DNA of 52,221 nt from contig JABMOS010000095.1 in the NCBI GenBank assembly GCA_013203185.1, forward strand, positions 1-52,221. Reading direction: 5' to 3'. The notes below the pieces were generated by a model. It was not told where the DNA came from. It saw nothing but the letters and a program-made list of their open reading frames with translations, and searched no databases. Origin of the DNA: Fidelibacterota bacterium. GTDB lineage: Bacteria > Fidelibacterota > UBA8477 > JABMPR01. Shown piece by piece: positions 44,801 to 52,221 of the stretch; the first letter of the stretch is position 1; the number at the start of each line of letters is the position of its first letter. Position numbers and translations under genes: made by a program.

Positions 44801-46669
44801 TCTCGCAAAACGACCTCGTTTCAATTGGATAACTTGACCACAGGGCAGGTGTTGCTCCGTGATCAAACAGATTTCAGTGGTGAGAACAGAGGCGTTGTCA
44901 CTGAGGGAATCCGGGTAAATGTGAGCAATGATGAAGTTGCTTTGTTAGAGGGTGAATCTGGTTGGATGACCCCTGGATTGAACTTCATAACATATATTAC
45001 ACCAGAAAAATATAATACTCTGGGATATAAATCTGTGCCCTTTGACTATCTTTTAACCATCGATTCCCAGGTTACTGATACTTCAATAAACAATAAACCA
45101 GTTACTTACCATCTGGAAGATTTGACCAATCAAAAACCCGTGGATTTCGTTCTTTCCACCACAATAAATGATACGCTTCTACGCTCTGGATCTTTAATGT
45201 ATCCAATTATTGAAGCAAGCGGTGAGAGATACGTAACGTGGAGATTCAATCATCGTAGCAAGGTGGGCGATATAAATGCAATTACCCAATGGGATGATTT
45301 GGTCATATTTGCTACGGCCAGTAGTGGTATTGGTGTGTATGATGGTAGTACTTGGACAAATCTGACCATGGAAACTGGTCTCATTTCGAATACCATCTAT
45401 GCACTTGAATTTAGTCAGGCTGGGAACCTTATGGTAGGAACAGCCGGTGGTCTCAATGTGCATTCAGACTATGGCTGGCAAACCTATGCAATTGACCTGG
45501 ATCCTGTCGGATTCAATGCAGAAGAAGTCAAGTATGACTGGCTCAGTTTTGAAGATATTCTTGAAGACTCTGAGGGCATTTTATGGTCAATCTCAAACAA
45601 AGGATTGTTTCGTTGGGACTGGCATCGAACCAGCATCGCTCATATCTGGTCCGAAAATGCCATTACAACAATGGATTTCCAGGCAGATACTTTCGCCACA
45701 TTTGAGAGCGATACTCTCATGACAGGAATAATTCAAAACGAATCCATCGATTTATTGGATCTAGGCTCTGGTACAATCGTAGTCGGAACAAAATCTGATG
45801 GATTAGAATTTTTTAACTCTTCTACGAGTTCATTTTGGTATCTGAATGAAGATAACTCAGACTTACCAGATGATAAAATTCTATCTATGTTTCATAAAGG
45901 TGATAGCCTCTACATAGGAACGCAGCAGGGTCTTGCCATCTACGATTTAGTGGACAGTCTGGTGGTCTATGCCAATAAGGATAGTCTCCTGGATAGGAAA
46001 ATCGTTGAAGTATTTGTGGGGTCAGACAGCCGGATACATGTCTCGACTAGGAATGGTTACAACGTCATTGATTTCTCCATCACTGAGGGTTCTCAGTATA
46101 TGGCTTACACAAACACAAATGTGCCTGCCTTTGGAACGAAGAAGGTACAATCAGTTCTCCAGTTAGAGGATGGAACCATCTGGGTGGGCAGTGATTTATC
46201 TGTAGCTCGTTTTAAGGACGATACGTGGCAAAATTGGGAGCCTAAGGCAGGCGATCAGCTTATTGTCAAGTCGCGTAAGCCATTCTCAGCCAACGATGTG
46301 CTGAATTTCACAGTCACTGGTGCAAATATTGATGTCGATGCTCCTTCAAGCCTCCTTGAAGATATCTCAGTCGTACCAAATCCCTATGTGGTGACAGCAT
46401 CCTGGGAACCTCAACACCTGTTTGATTCCGGTCGAGGTATTCGCAAGATTGATTTTATTAATCTGCCGCCAGAATGTACAATCAGTATTTATACCATCAG
46501 TGGTAAGTTTGTCAATTCCATTGAGCATAATTCTGAAATTTGGGATGGAGCTGAATCCTGGAATCTCCTCTCACGAGATGGATTGGAAATTGCCTATGGC
46601 ATTTATCTATACCATATAGATGCTCCAGGTATTGGCAGTCATGTTAGCAAATTTGCTGTGATTAAGTAG
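41855..46669 (+). CDS. Giant secreted exoprotein with FnIII and Reg_prop propeller (class II, copy 2)
   Basis: A 1,604-aa secreted protein and full-length paralogue of the 32569 product, starting at an ATG with TAGGA six bases upstream. A signal peptide is followed by an unnamed N-terminal region (PIGSGRSYLAEF corresponds to PIGSGRGYAFEF) and the repeats DNDEDGMIDE and DNDGDWDPY near 425-450. A GSDG module follows at about 452, an FnIII-like domain near 586-720, and a Cys-bearing GSDGCDDAFETGNPNNPCS module near 918. A Reg_prop propeller spans about 1127-1460 (GIGVYDGSTWTNL, LMVGTAGGLNVHS, LYIGTQQGLAIYD). The variant PorSS-like tail has VVPNPYVVTA, ISIYTISGKFVNSI and KFAVIK. It has about 60 extra N-terminal-half residues around 210-300 compared with copy 1. 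It begins 14 bases after the receptor stop. Surface partner role inferred. Confidence 0.82.
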   Translation: MKFRNIIITTISLLVASPSILSAASPSKSDFANQKHLRKNAALGADDNNHAGRRIGIHSGNKIFTRFTNYGGIADYTVPGRFDSGIYPIGSGRSYLAEFSPIVAAETANAKSGAPAHIISEGTPVIADKPSGSNYLWQFEPILGYANNNDSLIAMSDDSLSWPDSWADLPSDWDGTWAGQYGKYSRADQESYFHMDDFNNDEFSHYPILVDPEVHFCEIVEIDDSDSNDYGILTDMTTSFAGLVRDVDRATALSSRDGRRPDVIRILDDDENMNNDKWYEIESILNDNQILVKAFLNGAAPLPAGSEYLIYDGFKRGVGVDVAARGYQWAHPAAEDILIFTYWIRNISSWDYQKFIFGMYGDADVGDASPVSEHHHDDAWFDTMNDIVYQWDTDLWSQNHGGYVPAYFGWKYLESPGNPLDGLDNDEDGMIDERQDDGIDNDGDWDPYLDDTGSDGIGPNFGEYSGPDSDGTEGNGVPDAGEPNFEYTDNDESDQIGLTSFTAGPWPGIDLTRDGDSWDKLTPGSFTNILQNVDLTFMYGSAYFELPQQEERKFAVALIFGNDYEDILRNSKTMQQIYDSDYNFAKPPNLPSVTVVPGDGAVTLYWDDKAEYSVDPIYGMDFEGYRIYRATDPAFNEVWNITDTYGNQTFNKPIAQFDVIDGLVGPHPYGLNGIHLDMGTDTGLRHSWTDTTVVNGQRYYYAVVSYDFGYDYDFYERGISNIDLRPPITPSECTKRIEINASGNAVDFAINTVEVTPNAPAMAYIAPEIIADATTTLGTGKLEVEVVDPSKIKNNDQYQISFRDWSEDGIDNDGDWRTWTDDSTRITLSSTLDMLIAPNADTLDVNLPGSHVVNGITATTTRFSFNAFVFFTTFVDTETVSTPDTTYLRHFVEIPDTSFILPPTVGIWDGWEPLYSDVGSDGCDDAFETGNPNNPCSELALNLGGDPNNDNWNPDTNPNGTQANAKPDLGEPNFETNDVDELSRKTTSFQLDNLTTGQVLLRDQTDFSGENRGVVTEGIRVNVSNDEVALLEGESGWMTPGLNFITYITPEKYNTLGYKSVPFDYLLTIDSQVTDTSINNKPVTYHLEDLTNQKPVDFVLSTTINDTLLRSGSLMYPIIEASGERYVTWRFNHRSKVGDINAITQWDDLVIFATASSGIGVYDGSTWTNLTMETGLISNTIYALEFSQAGNLMVGTAGGLNVHSDYGWQTYAIDLDPVGFNAEEVKYDWLSFEDILEDSEGILWSISNKGLFRWDWHRTSIAHIWSENAITTMDFQADTFATFESDTLMTGIIQNESIDLLDLGSGTIVVGTKSDGLEFFNSSTSSFWYLNEDNSDLPDDKILSMFHKGDSLYIGTQQGLAIYDLVDSLVVYANKDSLLDRKIVEVFVGSDSRIHVSTRNGYNVIDFSITEGSQYMAYTNTNVPAFGTKKVQSVLQLEDGTIWVGSDLSVARFKDDTWQNWEPKAGDQLIVKSRKPFSANDVLNFTVTGANIDVDAPSSLLEDISVVPNPYVVTASWEPQHLFDSGRGIRKIDFINLPPECTISIYTISGKFVNSIEHNSEIWDGAESWNLLSRDGLEIAYGIYLYHIDAPGIGSHVSKFAVIK

Positions 46670-46678
46670 GAGGTTGAT

Positions 46679-47719
46679 ATGAAACTATCAAGAAATACAA
46701 TTCGTATAGCTATCATCTTCCTGGTATTGGCTTCCACCACCCAGGCAGTCTCTAAAAGAGGTACCACTGCTGCTTCCTTCCTGGAAATTGGGATTGGAGC
46801 CAGGGGAACGGCTATGGGGAATGCCTATGTAGCTGTCGTGGACGATGTCAATTCTCTATACTGGAATCCAGGTGGACTAGCCCTCATGAAAAAGAGCGAG
46901 GTTAGTTTTATTCAGACCAACTGGCTGGCAGGTATCAGCTTTAATAATGTTTCTGGAGCCTTCCCCATGGGGAATCTGGGAACTGTTGGCTTCGCGCTTA
47001 CCAGCATAGCTATCGAAGAAATGGATGTGACTACCGTAGATCAACCTGACGGTACTGGAGAACGCTTTGGGGCTTCAGATTTATCTGCGACTCTGGGGTG
47101 GGGTAGAAAATTCACAGATCGATTCTCTTTTGGCGCAAACGTGAAATATATCGAAGAGCGCATATGGCATATGAAAGCCAGCTCGGTTGCAGTAGATTTG
47201 GGAACCACTTTTAAAACCCAGTTCAGGGATCTGAAAGTTGGAATGAGTGTTTCTAACTTTGGTGGCAAAATGCAGCTAAAGGGAGACGATACACTCATCG
47301 AAGTTGATGTCGCTCCTGATCAAGAAGGCAACAACTCACGTATCAATGCCCATCTGGATACTGATTACTGGTCCCTGCCTCTGACTTTTAGAGTTGGATT
47401 GGCTGCCGATGTATTGAGAATTCCACATGGAAAACTGACCCTGGCTGTTGATGCCGCCCATCCCAATAACTATTCCGAAAGTATCAGTGTTGGGGGAGAA
47501 TTCAACCTCATGGATTTGGCATTCCTAAGAGCGGGTCAGACTTTTTATCTTGATGATGTGGATGAAGACGGAAACGCCCTCGCTCCAGAAGGTTTCAGTG
47601 TAGGTGGGGGTGTAAACCTTCTCATAGCCCGAAACCTGCGCTTTAAACTGGATCTAGCATATGGCGATTGGGGAATACTCAGTGATACTCGTCGTTTCAG
47701 TTTAAGTTTGGAATTTTAA
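46679..47719 (+). CDS. PorV/UPF0164-family outer-membrane beta-barrel protein (class II)
   Basis: A 346-aa outer-membrane barrel of exactly the same length as the 37326 product. It has a signal peptide (to about residue 22, STTQAVS), RGTTAASFLEIGIGARGTAMGNA and LYWNPGGLALM, then PDGTGERFGASDL and IWHMKASSVAVDLGT, and a final strand FSLSLEF. AGGAGG overlaps the preceding stop codon and sits five bases before the ATG, which implies translational coupling with the giant exoprotein gene. A PorV-like shuttle role for that exoprotein is inference from family and position. Confidence 0.85.
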   Translation: MKLSRNTIRIAIIFLVLASTTQAVSKRGTTAASFLEIGIGARGTAMGNAYVAVVDDVNSLYWNPGGLALMKKSEVSFIQTNWLAGISFNNVSGAFPMGNLGTVGFALTSIAIEEMDVTTVDQPDGTGERFGASDLSATLGWGRKFTDRFSFGANVKYIEERIWHMKASSVAVDLGTTFKTQFRDLKVGMSVSNFGGKMQLKGDDTLIEVDVAPDQEGNNSRINAHLDTDYWSLPLTFRVGLAADVLRIPHGKLTLAVDAAHPNNYSESISVGGEFNLMDLAFLRAGQTFYLDDVDEDGNALAPEGFSVGGGVNLLIARNLRFKLDLAYGDWGILSDTRRFSLSLEF

Positions 47720-47771
47720 CCCGGAGTTTTCATCTTTTGACTGTACATTGTTGAAAGAAAGAAGGAAGTCA

Positions 47772-48923
47772 ATGAAGGTAATTAAAACGTCCGTTTTAGC
47801 TGTTCTCATATTGCTCGTGGGATCCATATCTGCATCACAGGTTGATCAATTAATCGAAATCAATGATGCAGCTGAATCCTGGATTTCATTAAATGGACGA
47901 CCTTTGTATTATACTTCAAGTAAATCTCAGTATATGGTTGATAATCAATCGATTAGAGAAATGACTACCTATAGTCAAAAGGCAAAAATAAGTGTATCAC
48001 CAGATGGGGATTATCGCTTGATTTCAATGCTTCAAGATCTAGGCGAAATTAAAAATGGGAAGCGACACTCCGATTATTTTATCCTCGATGATCAAAACGA
48101 TTTGCAGTATACAGTAAATCTTGGCACCGATTCTGATCTCAAACCGCTTGTTGCTGCGATTTCTGATAATGGCGTCCTGGCCCTAGTCGATCCTGTCAAG
48201 GCATTGATATATTTCTATACCGCAGGTAACCTTGTCGCTGAAGGTCAGCTATTCAAGGATGATGGTGAGATGAGTTTGGAACGCAATGTTCTCATGCAAT
48301 GGGTTGGGGATAAATGCTACATTCTGCTTGAACGTCCAGGGTTTAATGGGGGACCTGCTGGAAAGTCTCTATTTATCAGTATCAAATCAGACGGCCGGGG
48401 CCAGAAAACTTCCTATTTGCCATTCACTTATCTCCAGGATTTTGTGTTTCAGAAACAACGCTTTTTTGCCAGTGGATATGACTATTCTCCTGCTGTAAAA
48501 GAGATGAAACCCTTGATCATTGAGCTGTCTGCTGAAGGAGAAGTACTTTGGAATAATGAAAATTATGGACATGAACTATTTTTATCCCCCAATGGCTTAT
48601 ATCTGGCAGCTTTGAGTAGCCATGAATTTATCCAGGTATTTGAATTAGGTCCCCAGCGGGTCCAGAAAGTCAATTTTCCCAATGCCAATAAAGTATGTTT
48701 GGGTCTTTCGGTCAATAACCGTGGTGAAGTGGCGGTCATCCGAGTTTCCGCTGATTTCTTTGCCAAGCGAAATACCCACTTCTCCCAGATCTTTTTTCCC
48801 CAGACGGGAAATTCAACTGATATTCAGATAGACCCTCGTTATCCCCGGTTATTCAAGATTGATACTAACGGAGACCGCTTTTTTATCGGTACGAACTATG
48901 AATGGCTAGAAGTCAGCCCGTAA
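47772..48923 (+). CDS. Exported beta-rich protein of unknown function
   Basis: A 383-aa protein starting at the ATG at 47772, with GAAGGA seven bases upstream; the ORF track's earlier TTG start lacks support. A signal peptide is visible (MKVIKTSVLAVLILLVGSISASQ). The body alternates short strands and turns (ISVSPDGDYRLISML, LFLSPNGLYLAALSSHEFIQVF, KIDTNGDRFFIGTNYEWLEV), which suggests a WD40/TolB-like propeller. There is no lipobox and no T9SS sorting tail, so it is likely periplasmic. It resembles the incomplete protein at 51072 in length, opening and strand pattern; the two flank the M23-like gene. Not recognised as a named family. Confidence 0.65.
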   Translation: MKVIKTSVLAVLILLVGSISASQVDQLIEINDAAESWISLNGRPLYYTSSKSQYMVDNQSIREMTTYSQKAKISVSPDGDYRLISMLQDLGEIKNGKRHSDYFILDDQNDLQYTVNLGTDSDLKPLVAAISDNGVLALVDPVKALIYFYTAGNLVAEGQLFKDDGEMSLERNVLMQWVGDKCYILLERPGFNGGPAGKSLFISIKSDGRGQKTSYLPFTYLQDFVFQKQRFFASGYDYSPAVKEMKPLIIELSAEGEVLWNNENYGHELFLSPNGLYLAALSSHEFIQVFELGPQRVQKVNFPNANKVCLGLSVNNRGEVAVIRVSADFFAKRNTHFSQIFFPQTGNSTDIQIDPRYPRLFKIDTNGDRFFIGTNYEWLEVSP

Positions 48924-51064
48924 TGCAAAGACTCTTCATCCTTTTCTGGCTGCCTTTAGGGTTGTTTGCTCAGATTAATAATTTTTCATGGCCTTTGGCA
49001 CCCATGGATCAGCAACATCGCATATCCGCAACCTTTGATGAATGTCGTGAAAACCGGGATCATTTTCATAATGGGACTGACATGCCACTTGCTCCAGGGG
49101 AGAATGCTCTCAGTATCATGGCGGGAACCGTTACTGGCATCGGTTCAGATTGGATCAGAGTTGAAGATTTTGCCTATGTCCATGTTATTCCCCTGGCCAC
49201 CCTGCATGTTGGTAATACAGTTGCTCAGGGGGCAGTGGTGGGTCATACCGATAGTTATGCCCATATCCACCTTAATTATGGAGGAGGGGCAAGTGGTCAT
49301 CCAACTGGGAACCCACTTTTACCTGGTAAAATCACGCCTTTCGTGGATCCCTACCACCCCCGCTCACCACTTATTCAGTTCGTCATGGATGAGAGCTCCA
49401 ACGCCTTCTCAAACAATACCCTGAGTGGCCGTGTAGATATTATCGCCCAGGCCGCAGATACAACCGATCTCCAGTCCAGTATTGATATGAATAATGGTAT
49501 CTATACCATTGGCTGGGCGCTCCATTCGGCAGATAGGTCTGAGATATTACAAGGACCTCATTTTTGGTTCGAGGCTGACGAATTGTATTCCAATTCAAAT
49601 ATTAATCGGGTTTATGCAAATGGTTCCTCCACCAGTATTTATCGGTACATTGTGACCAATCGCGTCACTTCAAATAATTATCTGGATTGTGATCTTTACG
49701 ATCCAGGTCCATATGTTATATCGGTGATGAGCTCTGATACCAGGGATAATTGGGATACGACCTACGTGAATGTTTATCTCAGTGATGTGGATTTACTACC
49801 ACCAGGCCAGCCAGACCTCAGGTACATAGGTCCAGATGCCAGTGGTAATCTTCACCTTGAATGGGAAGCACCTGATGATGCAGATCTGGCTGGATATATC
49901 CTTGAGTTCTCATACGACGGGGTGAACTGGAGCTCCAATCATGGTCCAGATATCTTGACTGCTGACATGACAAGCTTTGAGGTCGTGGGATTCCCTCAAC
50001 ACACCTACTTGCAGCTCCGCATGAAAGCTGTGGATACTGCAGCCATACCAAATCATAGCGGGTATTCAGATACATATAGCGTTCGTCTTAATAGCGATGC
50101 TTCAACCATACTGGTTGTTGATGGCTTTGATCGGACGAATGGATCATGGACCGGCAGCCAACACAATTTTGCTACCTATTATGCTGAAGCTATTGTGAAT
50201 AGTGGGTCCTCTGCAGGCATAAGCACAGTAAGCAACGAATGGGTGACATCCACGCAAGATATTCACGATTATTCTTCAGTCTTTTGGTTTGTAGGCGATG
50301 ATAGCAGGACTGATGAAACCTTCAGCACCAGTGAACAAAGCGTGATCTCAACCTATCTAGATGGGGGTGGTTATTTATTTACTTCAGGAGCTGAAATAGG
50401 ATACGATTTAAGTGCCGGTTCCACCTCTGATGTTGATTTCCTGTCCCAGGTTTTACATGTAGGCTATGCTGGTGATGATGGGAATCATGCCTCGGTTGAG
50501 GGTGTGGGACCCTACTTTTCAGGATTGGACTTTAATTATGGCACTTTTCCTTACATTGAAGACTGGCCAGATCATTTTTCGCCTGCCTCAGGGGGTGAAA
50601 TTGCACTTCAGTATGGTAATGGCCTGAATGCTGCCATTGGTTATCGGGATGAGGTTTCAGGAACCTTTGTATTGGGTCTGGCTTTTGAGACCATTGACAC
50701 CGAAGCTCACAGATCTCAATTGGTGGGCAGGATACTTGGATTCTTTGCAGGATCAACAGGGCTCAACGATATCTTGATCCCTGAGGAAATGTCAATTCAA
50801 AGGGTTTATCCCAATCCCTTTAATGCTTCCATAAATATTGAGTACACCCTGGATGAATCGGTTCCAAGTCGAATTGTCATTTATGATATTCACGGTGGAG
50901 TGATCCTGGATCAAGCATTGAGAAATACTACCCCTGGGACCTATACATGGACTTGGGATGCCAAAAATAGAACTGGACAAAGCATGCCCAGTGGTGCTTA
51001 CTTTGTGCAATTAATTCAAAGTGAAACGCACAGTGCAACACGCAAGATTGTCTTAATCAAATAG
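48923..51064 (+). CDS. M23 (LytM)-like peptidase domain protein with FnIII and T9SS tail
   Basis: A 713-aa secreted protein. I chose the ATG at 48923, which overlaps the previous stop (TAATG) and begins a signal peptide (MQRLFILFWLPLGLFAQ); the ATG at 48902 is the ORF-track alternative. Residues of about 35-125 form a compact M23 metallopeptidase-like domain: H49 and D53 in HNGTD, an MAGTVTGI strand, YVHVIPL, and the HxH pair H114/H116 in AHIHLN. These are the expected zinc ligands. An FnIII-like domain follows (about 290-390), then a region ILVVDGFDRTNGSW ... SGAEIGYDL (about 392-610) also found in secreted FCB hydrolases. A T9SS sorting domain starts at about 627 (VYPNPFNAS, IVIYDIHGG, KIVLIK). 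Probable cell-wall or protein hydrolase, though the domain is short and may only bind. Confidence 0.78.
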   Translation: MQRLFILFWLPLGLFAQINNFSWPLAPMDQQHRISATFDECRENRDHFHNGTDMPLAPGENALSIMAGTVTGIGSDWIRVEDFAYVHVIPLATLHVGNTVAQGAVVGHTDSYAHIHLNYGGGASGHPTGNPLLPGKITPFVDPYHPRSPLIQFVMDESSNAFSNNTLSGRVDIIAQAADTTDLQSSIDMNNGIYTIGWALHSADRSEILQGPHFWFEADELYSNSNINRVYANGSSTSIYRYIVTNRVTSNNYLDCDLYDPGPYVISVMSSDTRDNWDTTYVNVYLSDVDLLPPGQPDLRYIGPDASGNLHLEWEAPDDADLAGYILEFSYDGVNWSSNHGPDILTADMTSFEVVGFPQHTYLQLRMKAVDTAAIPNHSGYSDTYSVRLNSDASTILVVDGFDRTNGSWTGSQHNFATYYAEAIVNSGSSAGISTVSNEWVTSTQDIHDYSSVFWFVGDDSRTDETFSTSEQSVISTYLDGGGYLFTSGAEIGYDLSAGSTSDVDFLSQVLHVGYAGDDGNHASVEGVGPYFSGLDFNYGTFPYIEDWPDHFSPASGGEIALQYGNGLNAAIGYRDEVSGTFVLGLAFETIDTEAHRSQLVGRILGFFAGSTGLNDILIPEEMSIQRVYPNPFNASINIEYTLDESVPSRIVIYDIHGGVILDQALRNTTPGTYTWTWDAKNRTGQSMPSGAYFVQLIQSETHSATRKIVLIK

Positions 51065-51071
51065 GTGCAGT

Positions 51072-52221
51072 TTGAGAAGACAGTATTTACTATTCTTGTT
51101 TGGATTATTGCAAATGGCACAGGCTGATGTTCTCCACATTCTACCCTATACCCAGTGGACTTTTAGTACACCTCTAGAGCAAGTTATTTATAGATCCAAC
51201 ACTTCAGGATTTCCCATCATGTACACTGTGGCAGAGAATAAGATTTCTTATTTCGATAGTCTGGGAAATAATGTTATGGATATGGATCGTACTCCAGAGG
51301 ATATATTCAAGATAAATAAGGACCACTCTTACTTTATGTTGATTCAGCAAAATGAATCAAACGATATCTCTAAGGCTCAAAGGCTCTATTCATTTCAAGT
51401 CTATGATTTTCAAGGAAATCCAGAATATACTTTGGTCCATGGCATCCCAGTGGGCGAGGGACGACTCAATTCACAATTAACCAACCAGGGCAGCATTCTT
51501 CTCACCCAGGAGGATAAGCCATGGATACTTGAATTGAGCAATGAGGATACATTGTTATACCTGGAAAACGTCGTGCCAGGGGATCAAGAAGATGGTAAGA
51601 TTAAACTATTAGTGGATCAACTTGCCAATCGAAATGAATTCGTTAGTGCGTCCACATACACCAAGAGGGGGGAGAGTGACTCACCTTCAAAAATTGATCT
51701 CCACCTCTGGCATCATGACAAGCTTATAAGTGATCCTGTAAATATCCCTGGCAGGCTGGTTGGTCTTGAATCCATTCCTGGAACTGACTATTATTTTCTT
51801 GAGATTCACGATGGCTATGAATCCAGGCTTACCCTTTTTGATAGGGATAGGGTGGTGGGCAATTTTCCCTGGATGACCTGGGATATTAGATCCCTGGGGG
51901 CCAAAGCCGCTTTTGTTATCTCAGAGAGTGATTTGAATGTTGTAAATCTTGGGGATGCTTCAATTATTTCAAGCTACCATCCCATCGATATGAGCACAAT
52001 TAGTGATGCTGAATATCTCCACAATTGGGGTCTGTTTCTTTACATACGCTATGAGCCCTATTTTACGGAGGATGGGGTGCAGGCTTATCGAAAATTTGAG
52101 CTTGAGGGCGTGAGTAAAACCGGTCAGATCGCCCACCGTAGCTCATTTGGGAGCTGGACAACTACATTACCAAAATTATCTCAAATTGGGAAAGATCTAT
52201 TTGCAATTCATATGCACAATG
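51072..52221 (+). CDS. Exported protein, 3'-truncated by the window end (not in ORF track)
   Basis: An uninterrupted frame of 383 codons runs from the TTG at 51072 to the last base without a stop. It opens with a signal peptide (MRRQYLLFLFGLLQMAQAD) seven bases after the stop of the M23-like gene, with AGGTG as a ribosome site. The sequence continues with short beta-strands (YTVAENKISYFDSLGN, FQVYDFQGNPEYTLVHG, YFLEIHDGYESRLTLFD). The pattern resembles the 47772 product, so the two may be paralogues. The C-terminus lies outside the window, and whether a sorting tail exists is unknown. The alternative GTG at 51065 is in another frame and soon meets a stop. Confidence 0.72.
   Translation, partial: MRRQYLLFLFGLLQMAQADVLHILPYTQWTFSTPLEQVIYRSNTSGFPIMYTVAENKISYFDSLGNNVMDMDRTPEDIFKINKDHSYFMLIQQNESNDISKAQRLYSFQVYDFQGNPEYTLVHGIPVGEGRLNSQLTNQGSILLTQEDKPWILELSNEDTLLYLENVVPGDQEDGKIKLLVDQLANRNEFVSASTYTKRGESDSPSKIDLHLWHHDKLISDPVNIPGRLVGLESIPGTDYYFLEIHDGYESRLTLFDRDRVVGNFPWMTWDIRSLGAKAAFVISESDLNVVNLGDASIISSYHPIDMSTISDAEYLHNWGLFLYIRYEPYFTEDGVQAYRKFELEGVSKTGQIAHRSSFGSWTTTLPKLSQIGKDLFAIHMHN

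Noticed and set aside
1-52221. Search for tRNA, rRNA, transposases, integrases and prophage genes
   Set aside because: None recognised on either strand; repeated architecture is explained by paralogous gene cassettes rather than mobile elements.

Overview
The window looks like a chromosomal segment from a Gram-negative bacterium of the Fibrobacterota-Chlorobiota-Bacteroidota (FCB) superphylum. It probably belongs to a Neomarinimicrobiota (Marinimicrobia), Calditrichota or KSB1-like lineage rather than to Bacteroidota proper. The basis is the density of secreted proteins ending in the 'YPNPFNPST' type IX secretion (T9SS) sorting domain, the PorV/UPF0164-type outer-membrane proteins, the CarboxypepD-reg/TonB receptors that lack SusD partners, and housekeeping genes of ordinary bacterial type. 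The phylum assignment is inference; rimO and polA are the genes to place by phylogeny.

Layout. (1) 1-4354: a short intergenic repeat cluster, then two housekeeping genes, rimO and polA. (2) 4617-20885: a long, tightly spaced + strand cluster that closes at a strong intrinsic terminator. In order it holds a PorV-like protein, a TonB receptor, a secreted exoprotein, a second receptor, a second exoprotein, an acidic lipoprotein, a second PorV-like protein, an IPT/TIG lipoprotein and a T9SS cargo protein. (3) 21008-24130: a stand-alone secreted GHL10 glycoside-hydrolase-like protein between two terminators. (4) Minus strand, 24200-28727: an integral-membrane fusion of a VTE5/SEC59-like isoprenol kinase with a DUF92 (VTE6-like) domain, and a large FG-GAP calcium-binding T9SS cargo protein. 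(5) 28728-29003: a divergent control region with a near-consensus sigma70 promoter on the + strand, a weaker one on the - strand and two inverted repeats. (6) 29004-47719: two tandem TonB receptor / giant exoprotein / PorV-like triads separated by a 14-bp-stem hairpin. (7) 47772-52221: two secreted beta-sheet-rich proteins of unknown function flanking an M23-peptidase-like T9SS protein. The last gene runs off the window and is absent from the supplied ORF track.

The central theme is a module repeated four times: a TonB-dependent receptor, immediately followed by a large secreted protein with an FnIII domain and a variant PorSS-like C-terminus, with a PorV-like protein in the same cluster. The four copies fall into two structural classes. 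Class I is the 4.6-18 kb cluster (exoproteins about 700 aa). Class II is the 29-48 kb cluster (exoproteins about 1,600 aa, with Reg_prop propellers). Receptor, exoprotein and PorV-like protein all change class together. My interpretation, which needs testing, is that the exoprotein is a surface partner or lid of the receptor, in the role SusD plays in Bacteroidota, and that the PorV-like protein is its dedicated shuttle. No core T9SS machinery, SusD, regulator gene, tRNA, rRNA, CRISPR array or mobile element was seen in the window.
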